Source of the DNA: Ettlia oleoabundans
Lineage: Eukaryota; Chlorophyta; Chlorophyceae; Chlamydomonadales
Direction of reading: 5' to 3'
Length of the DNA stretch: 35,317 nucleotides
Assembly: GCA_019693395.1 (NCBI GenBank)
Contig: JAAMXP010000988.1
Coordinates: 1-35,317 of the forward strand
Shown: positions 20,892-30,539 of the stretch, piece after piece
How the letters are laid out: every line of letters starts with the position of its first letter
Numbering within the stretch: position 1 is the first letter of the stretch
Notes under the pieces: generated by a model
What the model saw: the letters and a program-made list of their open reading frames with translations, nothing else
Told to the model about the DNA's origin: nothing
Databases searched by the model: none
Program-made: the position numbers and the translations under genes

Positions 20892-23800
20892 ATGAGCGCC
20901 CCGCAGGAGGACGCTTGCCTGCTGCCACACCACCGCCGCCTGCCCGCTCGCTCGTTTGAACGCTGTGGCACACGGCTGAGAGCCAGGATGCAGCAAGACC
21001 AGCCGCGGCCCAGGCCTGGCAGTGTGGTAATGGTAAAGGATGAAAGTGGTAACCCCGCTTGGAAGCCCTGCCTGGTGCACAACGGCGAGCCCATGCCCCT
21101 GGGCTTGCACAGCGCGCGAGAGGCGGCTGAGGCGGCTTTTGACGTGGCAAAGATTTGTGTGAGTCACCCGTAGGCGCTTCCTCCAGCTGTTCCGCTCTTC
21201 TGATCAGGAGCGCTGCACAGCTGTGGCGGTAATAGGGTAGTGGCGACTTGTGCCTCACTGCCGCCTGTTTGCCCCCATTTTCCCTTCACGCAGAAGGCAC
21301 TGCACCTGGGCGCATCTGACGACTTCATCCAGTCCATGAAGCTGCATCGCCCAGTGCAGTCCTACACACAGCATCCGCACTGGCAGGACCTCATCGGCTC
21401 ACATAACACGATAGAGGACGTGTGCTCCTTGCTGGCAGCCACCCTGGCTGCCGAGTTCCTGCAGCCAGCTGGCGCAAGCACCCAGCGTCAGCTGCGCAGG
21501 TCACGAGCATTGCAAGGTCGCACGCCCCCGCTGTCGACGCCCCCATCAGCTCGCTCGCCCACGGACGAGGATGAGGATGAGGGTCCAGCAGCAGCATGCA
21601 ATGGGTTCCGGGAGCGGCAGGTGGCTGGAGTGCCTGCCACCACCAGCTGGGCAGAGTTCCCAGCAGGCAGCAGCCAGCACTGCACGGCACTGTCAAAACG
21701 TGCCGTGTTGCATGGTGAAATCTGGCTTCCAGGTGAAGAGGATGGTGTGCAGCTGCTGTCACCACGTGGTGCCATCGGATCCGTTGGGCACTGCCGCAAG
21801 TGGATTTGGTGACAAGGATGCTGCAGCCTTCTGAAGGAGTTTCAAAGCCTTACTCTCTGCGCTGGACAGCACAGCATTTGTCCCATGTGTTTGCCTGCTT
21901 GCAGAGTGGATCCGCACAGAAGCCTTCCAATTGACCAGCACCCGCGGCAGCATTGCCGTTGTGCCACTTGAGTCAGCACCCAGCAACGGCAATGCCGCCA
22001 GCGACGGCACCGGCGCCAGCCACCAAGCCGGCACCTTCAATGTGGCAGCTTCATCCTGGGACGTGGTGGACTACCATCGGCCCACCGGCAAGGTGGATGT
22101 CAGGCTGAAACTGCCTCGAAACCTACTGGCAGGCCAGGTGGGGGATATCCGGCGTGTGCCATGCAGCACCTCCTATGCAAGGCGGTGCTTTGACTGCACT
22201 GCAGCCTGCTGGAGCTGTTGCAGCTGTGTTTTGTCGGTGCCATGCCAGCTGGTGCAGCCAGTTGCCCATCTCAACTTCCGCTGTCAAAGTTGCCTTGCCA
22301 ATTTTCACTGCTCAACTGTTGTGCTGCGTTCAGCCATGCTGTGGTGTTGATCAAGCCCTGATGCAGGTGGAAGCAGGGGACTTGTTGGTAGTGCGGCCTT
22401 TGGGTGTGGAATGTGTGGGTGTAGGGTTTTGGAGGGCAGGGTCGCAGGCTGCCCAAGCCTTCCATGCGGCAGAGTGGGGTGTGAAGCGGCGGAAAGTTGC
22501 CCCCGGAACAGCAGAACGGGATGACTTGCAGCATGAAGGGGCGCAGGACATGGAGGAGCACAAGAGAGATGATGAGGAGTCAGAACTTGAGCAGATCTCA
22601 GCAAGGGAGGAAGAGGAGGAAGAGGTGGAGGAGGGAGAAGACGAGGAAGAGAAGGGTCAGCCGCAGCAGCAGCCGCAGCCCCAGCGCAGCGGCCCTCGGT
22701 GGCTGCAGTACCCGCCAGGCAGCGGGCAGTACTGCTTTGTTGTTTCCAAGCGCGCCGTGACCAAGAAGCACATCCTCATTCCAGGCAAGGCGCAACGCGG
22801 CGAGGCGTTTGATTGTTTTGTCGTTGCCTCAAATCTGTTGGCAGGCATGCTGTTGGTCTTGGGTCCGGTTCTTGAAGTGGCGCTGAACCACTAGCGGCGA
22901 TCCACCCTGTGTTTGCAGCCTGGATGCGGACAGCTGGATTCCTTGGGCTCGGGGGAGCAAGCAGTGTGAGGATGGTGCTTGAAGCATCGCCGTCACTAAC
23001 ATCTGCAGCAGGGGCTGCTGCTCGAGAGGCAATCAACGTGCAGACCAGCGGGGTTCAGGATGCTCGTGCCACTGCGACAGCAACTGCTGCCAGCTCAACC
23101 TCCTGGGATTGGAGTGTTGCCAAGCACAACCGTCCAAACGGCCGCCAGGATGTGATGCTGTGGCTGCCCACCGATTTCATACAAAGCCAGCAGGCAAGTA
23201 TGAGCTGTCAGCTGCCTAAGCTTGTCCGGTAGGCCTGGGGCTGCTGCAGTTTTGCTGTCACTTCCGTAACATTCCGGCAGCTCATGGGTTTCATGTGCAA
23301 AATGGGCCTTGACGGCGCTAAAGATTGTGAACCCCATCAGGTTAAGTTTTCTGCTGTGTGCCTCGCCCTTGGTGAAATGCAGATCAAGGAGGGTGATGTG
23401 CTGGCAATCCAAGGCCGAGGGGCTGGGTGGGCTACTGTCAGCATCTGGCCAGCTGGCTCGGCAGCAGAGCAAGCTTTCCATACCTTTCAGACCCCGCAGC
23501 CGTCAAAGAGGCAGGGGCGGCGGCGTGCTGCTGAGCAGCCATCGAGCTGTGGCGGCAGTGGCGCAAGCAGTGGCAAGCATGAAGGCAACGAGCGCAACAG
23601 CAAAATCGATGGGCAGCAGCCACAGAAGCGCAAGCGGGCCGCAGTGGCTGATGGCGGCGTTCAAGGTGCACCCGGAAAAACTGCCAGCGTGCACCAACAC
23701 AGCCAGTCAGCCTCCCCTGGCATCCTGCAGGCTGCCGCGGTGCTGCCAGACGACAGCAAGCTGCAACAGGATGAGGGTGCCAAGTGGGCATCCCTGGCGA

Positions 23801-24199
23801 AGCTGCTGGCGCTGCTGCAGGAGCACGGTAAGCAAGGGGAGGGACAACATGCCGTTGTCACAGCTGGGAGCTTACTAAATGCATGCCTGGCTGGCGCTCG
23901 ATGCTTAGTGCATTCATCTTTAAGGGACATCGCAAGCAGGAGACGCGTGTTAGGCCCATCACTGCTTACCCACCCCATTTGCGCCACACCCTGGCATTGC
24001 AGGCAATGTGCCAGAGGATAACCTAACCGCCTACCGAACCAACCTGGTGGGCAAGGTTTCTGATGAGCACCTCCTGGCTCACTACTCAGTGCTGAAAGGG
24101 TATGCAATGCTCAACCTCTGGCAGCAGGCAGCGGACTGGGTGCAGATGCATGGTAACCAGCAGGGCGGCAGCGGAGATTCCACCCATGCACCTGGATGA
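20892..24199 (+). CDS. Putative transcription factor with AP2-like and two tandem B3-like domains (RAV-like plan)
   Basis: Exons: 20892-21158, 21294-21732, 21905-22137, 22334-22784, 22919-23193, 23281-23827, 24003-24199; phases match, 802 residues. Residues 57-105 resemble an AP2/ERF fold: AWKPCLV, MPLGLHS, then a helix with AREAAEAAFDVAK, then LGASDDF. Two copies of a 150-residue unit follow (about 217-365 and 447-605). Each has CxxxSKRAV, then I-x-[LI]-PG, W-[IM]-RT, SWD-x6-RP-x-G, a GD-[VL]-L strand and W-x-AGS-x-A-x-QAFH. The SKRAV/IPG/W/GD order fits B3 DNA-binding domains, but identity is low, so this is tentative. Between the copies are a basic VKRRKV and an acidic Glu-rich run; after the second come basic clusters (PSKRQGRRR, PQKRKR), consistent with nuclear localisation. 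The helical C-terminus (AYRTNLVGKVSDEHLLAHY) is unassigned. Two introns in the second copy have GC donors. The start Met is not certain, and the exon 4 acceptor (22334) is a best guess. Confidence 0.75.
22785..22918 (+). other. GC-AG intron in the second B3-like copy (after the IPG motif)
   Basis: The donor is ATTCCAG|GCAAGG and the acceptor TTTGCAG|CC, phase 1. It joins HILIPG-type sequence to AWMRTAGF. The first copy has an intron at the same place and phase (21733-21904), joining IWLP to EWIRTEAF, but with a GT donor (CCAG|GTGAAG). Read-through stops at 22894. Confidence 0.8.
23194..23280 (+). other. GC-AG intron in the second B3-like copy (after the SQQ motif)
   Basis: The donor is AGCCAGCAG|GCAAGT and the acceptor CCGGCAG|CTC, phase 0. 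The homologous intron in the first copy (22138-22333) has donor GGCCAG|GTGGGG at the same position and phase. A GT six bases downstream would give the wrong phase for the acceptor. Confidence 0.8.
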
Positions 24200-24319
24200 A
24201 GTAGCGTTATACTAGCAACCCTGTTCAGTAGTGGCAATGTAGAATGTAGAAGGACTGCAATGCTCTGCAACACCCATGTGTTGCTAAAATTATTCTTACA
24301 TGCAAAGACTGGACAGCTC

Positions 24320-24324
24320 TGTAA
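24320..24324 (+). terminator. Candidate poly(A) signal (TGTAA) for the AP2/B3-like gene
   Basis: TGTAA lies 121 bases after the stop codon at 24199, a typical distance for a chlorophyte poly(A) signal. Confidence 0.5.
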
Positions 24325-24962
24325 TCTCAACAATCGGCATCAATCGACGAAATGAAATAACATGGCAGTGTCGGGTATAGGCAACACCGAGGCTCTCACC
24401 GCCAAAAAGGGGGTTGCCAGGTGCGGGGGCAGGAGAAGAGTTGTTGCGGGAACACGACACAAGAAAACACGTGCAAAAGACTTTTAGACATCAAACACAT
24501 TATCCAATCGACTACGGCTCATTGAAAGATCTACCGAGCAAAGGCTGCACACACACATCACGCTGCTAACTACTATTGCCAAAAACATGAACCGGCGCGA
24601 ACACAGACGGCACAAAAAGAATGGTGGTGGAACGAGTATGGTACACACAGGTGTGACGGGCCACGGGTGGGGGTGCACGCCTGCCGGCGCTGCGGCTATG
24701 GTTCCATATACGATGGTGGTTGAGAGAGGCACGATGGATTATATGGATGGGAGTTGGAAAGTGGGGCGAAAGTTAGGGAGCGTGCCAGGCAGACGAGCTG
24801 ATGGCCAGCAAAGGGCGAGGGCGGCCCTGGCAAGGGATGCGAAGGATGAGGGGACTTTGCATTCTATGCGGCTTGCGATGGAAGGGGATCAAGTAGTTGT
24901 GGAAGGGAGGCAGTTGTACAAGTCCAAACACGATGGAGCTGCATAAACAAGACAGACCAACC

Positions 24963-24994
24963 CAGTTGAGCAGTTGAGTTGAGCAGTTGAGCAG
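24963..24994. repeat. Short direct repeats of CAGTTGAG
   Basis: The 8-mer CAGTTGAG occurs at 24963-24970, 24971-24978 and 24984-24991, followed by CAG, with a GTTGAG-type fragment between the second and third copies. It lies in non-coding DNA between two convergent genes. A small slipped-strand microsatellite is the simplest explanation. Confidence 0.8.
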
Positions 24995-25523
24995 GCGTGC
25001 ACAGCAGTCGGACACAGCCCGCAGTGCACCACATGGGCCTGCAGCTCCTGCTGGGTGGATTGAAGAAGACGGAAGAACTGTCTGCCGCCACTGGAGGGCG
25101 GCAGGTGGAGGGATCAATTGTGCGAGTGTCGACTCCCCCTCATTGCACTAGGCACTGGTAAAGACACGGGGGAGGGGAGTGCGCAGTGGCAAGATGCGGA
25201 AGGGGCACAGGCTAGAACTTGTCCAAAGGTAAGGATGTCGGAGTGTAGTATGGGGGGGCACCAGGGTACGGGTAGAGGAAAATTTCATGAACTGGGTGCA
25301 GGAGACAGGCTCGCAAGAACAACACTCTCAAGGCTCTCAGGGCAAGACGAGGACGAGGGACGTTCGCTTCACTCAAGGGAATATAAATGACTGTTTGTGT
25401 TTTGTATGTCACAGGGCATGGTGCACATGGCAGCGCGAGTAGCCCCCCTGCCTCTCATGGCTCCATGCTGGGTGCAGATAAACCATCTAGGAGGAGCAGG
25501 GGCGACGTTGGGTGTCATAAGGC

Positions 25524-28500
25524 TCAAGCCAGCTGCGGGCTGCTGCCGCCACGCAGCGTCAGGCGCAGCACCTGCTTACCGCCAGGCTTGGGGCGGCGCT
25601 CAGCTGCTAGCGATGATGGCACAGCAGAGGCGCCATCAGGCGTCGCGGCAGCCACAGCGTGCGCCTGCGTGGGGTACAGCAGCGGCGCAAAGTAGCGCAT
25701 GCCACAGGTGTCGCGGGCCTTTGAGACCAGGCGCACGGCGCCCCGTGCCTGCAGTGCGCCGCCAAGGGCCCGTGTGTAGTTGTCTGGGTTGTGGTAGCGG
25801 CTGATGGCCCCCAGGTCCCCATAGGCCCCAGGGTCAGCCAGGATGTCCAACGGGTGCGGAAGGTTCATCAGCTCCCACACAGCCTCTCTACAGCGGCAGG
25901 CAAGATCGGGTAATGCCAACATCACTACACCACTGGCGCACATGTAGGAGTGTCAAATGATCGTGACAGTTGGGAGGGTACAGCAGAGGGCACACCAGCA
26001 TGGAAATGCAAGCAACAGCAACAGCCAACACCATCGGCACAGCAGTGGACCCAAGTTTCACTGGGGCGCCCACCTGGCATTGGTCACCACACGCCGCTCC
26101 GCCTTGGCAGCCTTGCGTGTTGCAGGAGCCAGCTCAGCAGATGGGGCGTCTTCAGTTGCGGCAGCCGCTGCCATGGGCAGGTTGCTGATGGCAACATTCA
26201 TGGCCTGGCGCAGGAAACGCGCGTCCCGCTTCAGGGTGACTGCAGGACAGGGAAGCATTGGCGGAGGCAACAAAGCAACCCGGCTCTTCACAGGTATTTA
26301 GTAGACGCCCAAGAATACAAGATACAGCGTGGCCATCTTGCCACCCATGACTCTCCACGTTGTCTCAGCTACCATGGGTAGTCCTCTTCACCTGTGCAAC
26401 CGGCTGGCTTGCCAAGCTGCTGCCCTGCAGACTGGCTGCTCACCTGCTACAGTGTTGAAGGGTGTTGGCTCTCGAACCACGTACAGACCCGGGCCAGGTG
26501 GCAACAGCGGATGCTGCCCCTCCCCCGCCACAAAGCTGGCTTCTGCGTCAGGCTGCAGCACCATCACCTTCCCAATGAAGTCAAACATGACCTGCAACAC
26601 CACGACGGCGTACATACAGCGATGAGTTAGCTGGCCATTAGGGCATTTGCCAGATGAGATAGCCTGCCTAGCACACGGGTGGTCTGGCGCAGCAGTTGCA
26701 ACTTTCAAGTTGGAAAAGGTGGTTGGAAAAGGTGGCATAGAGGGCACGAACACTGCTTGGAATTCAATAAGGTGCAAGGTGGGAGGGTGCAGTAGTATAA
26801 CTTCCCAACCACCTGCCCTACCACGTGCCCATTTTGCCCGCTCACCGTGCGATTGCTGTTGAGGCATGCGTGCTCCCTGAAGCTGTCCGAAACACGCTTC
26901 AGCAGGTCAGAGACCAGGGAGTAGTCGCAGGCAAAGGCGCGCGGCACAATATCGCGATGCATCAGCACGTTCCTGCACCAGGCACCATGACGGGGTGAGA
27001 TGGATAAGAATGTGAAGGGCATGAAGAGGCACATGGGTGTCCCAAACTACCAGCAGGTCAGATCAGCGCGGGATATGGCACAGAGCAGCACATCCAGGCG
27101 CAGGATGTCTATAACATTCCAACTGTCTCACCGCACTGCACCCTCAGGAAGATCCAGCGCCTGCAACAGGCCACTGCTGCTGGTGCTGCTGCCACACTGA
27201 AGCGTGCTCTGCTCTGCAGCCGGCTCAGTGCCGCCTGGCTGGCCGCCCGCTGTGCAGCAGGCACCACGGCTGCCCTCGCAGAAGATTGCTGGTGCGCCAA
27301 AGGTGTAGACTGGTGACACGGCGGAGCGGGGAAGCACCCCGCGCCGCACATACATCAGCATCAGCAGTGTGCCCAGCGAGCCGCCCAGCGAGTGGCCAGT
27401 GAAAACCACCTGCAGCAGGCGATTGCACAAGAGGCAAGATGTCAGCTGCAGATATTGATAGGGTATGCAACAAAAATGCATGCCTGGCTACGGTGCGGCA
27501 CAGCGTAGATGGCACACTGCTGGTGTAGGCCCCCTTATACAGACGCTACAATCGTGTGCAACCCCTAGCAGGCCTTCCGCACCTTCGCAAATGGTGACGA
27601 GGTCAGGTGGTCTTGCACCAGGGGCAGAAACCGATCGTACAGTACACGCGCGGTCTCATACACCCCCCGGTGCACCTGCATGGGTGTGGCAGGGGCAAAT
27701 GCATCAGACATGTCCCAAATTCGAACGCCTGCTGCCAAACACTAAGCTGGTGGCGCAGCTTGCCACAAGGGCATTGCTGTTGCAACGTTTTGCACGCAGC
27801 ATATTCCCAAAGCATGCTTGCCGCCTGCCACCATTCTGCAAGCCCGCCGGCCCCCTTGTCACATCGGCTTATTGTCAGCTTTGCCACCACTGTTGCCACC
27901 ACTGTCCAACGCAGCAACAACATCTGGGCATCCTGCAGTGCTGCGCCCCACCTTGACACCCAGTTCCTCATCCTCAAAAGTGACGGGGTCAAACGTGAGG
28001 TTGACGCGCCAGTGGTCAAGGTTGTCGCTGCCCTGCACGTACCATCACAACACGCGAGGGTCGGGCGGGGCCAGGAAGAGCACGTGGAGGGGAGTTGGGC
28101 AAGGTACAATGGCGCACGAAACCATGACGACATGTTTGGTTGCACAAGCAAATGCGCACGATGAGCAGCGTTGAAGCCATGGACTATAGCACCATTGCCT
28201 AGTGCACACCTGGATCACAAAGTAGCGTGTGTTTGATGTGGGGTCATCGACAATAAACCACTCCGCAGGGGATTGGCACTCCTTGGGCAGCCTGCGAATG
28301 CAGATACGCAGAAGCATGTGCAGTCAGCCTGCAATGGGCAACCTGGACACAAAGCGCTGAACACAGATCCAGGCGCAGTAGTACAAAACCAGCACTCCAA
28401 CATGTGTATAGGGCAGCCACACGCGGCAGCGTAGCAACGCCCAACCACACACCTGCTGCGTGGGTTGCTGCTGCTCCATGTTGACTGTATTGCCGCAGAC

Positions 28501-30081
28501 ACAGTGGCGACGGTGGCAATCGCGCTGCTGTGTCCCACCGCAGCTGCGCTCTGCAGCTGTGAAGCGACGGATTGGACGGGCAGGGCTGAGGTGACCGAGG
28601 CCGTGAAGGTGGTGATATTGTTGGCCAGGGGCCCTGCGAGGAACAAACGCAGGCAGGGGAGGTGGATTACTATGGCGAGGTCACTTAAGGAAAGGCCAGG
28701 TGGACGACAGGATTCAAGAAACACTGGGCAAGCTGCGGCAACGCTGGTATAACGCACCTGCATATGGCACCGCAGCAGTGTAGACGCCCTGGGCTGCCGA
28801 GGAGGCAGCCGCAGCAGCAGACGCCAGACTGGCAGCCACCAGGTCCACAGGTGAACCCCCTGCTGCATCCCCAGCTGGCGCAGCCGCCATGTCAGTGCTG
28901 GACAGCGGCGCTATGCGAGTGACCGCCTGCATGGCACGGCTGCTGGCAGCACGTTCCGCGCTAGCCGCAATCTGCGCCTGCGCCGCTGCCACGATGCCGG
29001 GATCTGCCGCCATTGCGTCGCCCAGTTCCACAGCGTCTGCCGGGCTGGCGCGTGCCTCCCGCAGTTTGAGGTCGCAAACCTTGGAGGTGGACACCAGGTG
29101 CAGGCGATGCCGACGCCACAGGTTTGAGGGCTGCGGGGGCAGCGAGGAGGCAGAAGGCAAGGTGTGGCAATGGGGTTAAACGCAACGTATATGCATGCAA
29201 CCACTCCTAATCAGTATTCTGCTCCTAATTACAAGCAGCAAAGCTTGGAGTGTTTGCTGCCCTTCTGAGCAAGCATTGACATTGGACGCAACGCTGCAGC
29301 AATTAGCAGTCCATCCACCCTTCACCCTTACCGTCAGTTTGTCTAGGTGGTATGTCAGGGCGGAGAGGGAGGAGAGCAGGCGCACGTAGCGAGCCTCCAT
29401 CAGCCCCGCAGGGTGCAGGAAGCTGCTAATGTCAGGCAGTGGTGCAGTTTCCTTGGCTGCTTTCTCGCGCTTTCCCACAATGGCATTTGCCTGCAATGCA
29501 TGCAGTGGCCGGTTGGGTGAGTAGGGAAGAGTGGCGGCAGCAGCACCAGTTGGACCTCAATTTAGCGGTGGCAGCCTGCAAGCTGGACCGCGATTTGCAC
29601 ACCAATTGGTGAGCAGTGACAGCAGCCAACTAACTGCAGAGCGCAGGCAGCTAAGTACATGTGCTGCCTCCACAACGGCAAGGTAGGTAGGGGCACCAGT
29701 GGCGACAGAAAGCAGGCTCACATGCACCAGCGCGCAGCGCCGCAGGCGATACGGAGACACGCAAAAGGCGCCTCAATCTGAATTTCAGGCATTCTGGCAG
29801 CCACGCAAGAGAGTCGCAGCGCCGGAGCGGTCCACCTGTTCAGCTCGTGCGTTGGTGGCCTCTTCCAGCGCCGCCATGGCGGTCCTGTCGACTTCATTGA
29901 CCCGCTGGCCGCCCCGGAACACGGAGAAGAGGGCCGCCGAAAGGCTGCGCTGCGCGGCCGGCAACGGGTGTTGTTTCTCGACTGGCGCGAGAACGGCCGC
30001 CACTTTGATTGAGCCGGACGCTCGGTCACGGCGCGGGCTGGCCAGCTGCGGGCGTGAGGCACCAATAAAGGCCGCTAGCAT
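25524..30081 (-). CDS. PLIP-type plastid lipase (class 3 lipase, phospholipase A1)
   Basis: Minus-strand exons: 30081-29836, 29490-29332, 29130-28758, 28633-28453, 28291-28210, 28032-27952, 27675-27583, 27409-27132, 26972-26846, 26591-26444, 26239-26074, 25887-25524. All phases match, giving 765 residues. The catalytic core follows plant PLIP1-3: EWFIVDDPTSNTRYFVIQ-type start (cf. 330-347), FTGHSLGGS with nucleophile Ser412, FGAPAIFC, HRDIVPRAF with Asp505, and HPLLPPGPGLYVV with probable His567. The C-terminus (PHPLDILADPGAYGDLG) matches the PLIP tail. The Ala/Arg/Ser-rich N-terminus looks like a chloroplast transit peptide. PLIPs release acyl groups from thylakoid lipids for export to triacylglycerol. 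A long Ala/Ser-rich stretch (about 180-315) and an insert of about 35 residues between FGAPAIFC and HRDIVPR are lineage-specific. Exon 1 donor choice (29836) is set by phase. Confidence 0.9.
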
Positions 30082-30210
30082 GTTCTCCACACACACTGCT
30101 GTTTAAGTTAACATGGAGTATTGTGAATGTTGAAATGACAATGCGAGCATTCCGAAACGCAAGCAGAGCCCTCGAGGAGCACGCCCGAAACCAGGCTGTA
30201 CTGAAGTACA

Positions 30211-30216
30211 CACGTG
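30211..30216. promoter_or_regulatory. G-box core (CACGTG) upstream of the plastid lipase gene
   Basis: A palindromic CACGTG in the context ACACACGTGGG lies about 130 bases upstream of the lipase start codon. In plants this is the core bound by bHLH and bZIP factors. A six-base match can occur by chance, so function is inferred. Confidence 0.35.
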
Positions 30217-30231
30217 GGATGGCGCAACGCG

Positions 30232-30247
30232 TGCACACGCGTGTGCA
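30232..30247. promoter_or_regulatory. 16-base perfect palindrome upstream of the plastid lipase gene
   Basis: TGCACACGCGTGTGCA equals its own reverse complement. It lies about 150 bases upstream of the lipase ATG, 16 bases from the G-box core, in non-coding DNA. A dimeric factor site is possible; no known motif is claimed. Confidence 0.5.
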
Positions 30248-30431
30248 TGAGGGTATCAGACAGGCTCCGCGACTCACACCATTGCGGTTTCAAAGAATGC
30301 CGACCGAGGGGCGAGATGGAAATAGCACCACAAGTGATTCCACCCAAGTGATTTATTGACAATTGCACCAACATCCACACCAGAAGCAGATACATTGCAT
30401 CATGGTAGACCATAAACAATACGTTTGTGGA

Positions 30432-30436
30432 TTACA
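30432..30436 (-). terminator. Candidate poly(A) signal (TGTAA) for the DOMON-b561 gene
   Basis: TTACA on the plus strand reads TGTAA on the gene strand, about 105 bases after the stop codon at 30540-30542. Confidence 0.5.
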
Positions 30437-30539
30437 AGGTTTAACAATGCAAATTTCGAGATGGTAGGGCAGACGCCTGCGGCGCAGAAACCTACGAATT
30501 GATGAATCCCCAGATATACAAACCACCAGGTTGCAGCTA

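Larger units (their letters stand above)
24200..25523. other. Convergent intergenic region between the B3-like gene and the plastid lipase gene
   Basis: The genes on both sides end here, so most of this should be two 3' UTRs back to back plus spacer. A TGTAA lies at 24320-24324 for the plus-strand gene; I found no TGTAA on the lipase strand. The region is poorer in G+C than the coding exons in places. The frame at 24587-24946 (plus) has no homology I recognise and no splice context. The block of direct repeats at 24963-24994 is listed separately. Confidence 0.5.
30082..30539. promoter_or_regulatory. Lipase promoter region and 3' flank of the cytochrome b561 gene
   Basis: Both flanking genes are on the minus strand. 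The left part should be the lipase promoter and 5' UTR. It contains a G-box core CACGTG at 30211-30216, 130 bases upstream of the lipase ATG, and a 16-base perfect palindrome at 30232-30247. The right part holds the b561 3' UTR, with TGTAA (gene strand) at 30432-30436. No coding exon is supported. Confidence 0.5.

Noticed and set aside
24587..24946. 119-codon plus-strand frame between the convergent genes
   Set aside because: No family match, no splice context and atypical composition; it lies where two 3' UTRs are expected.
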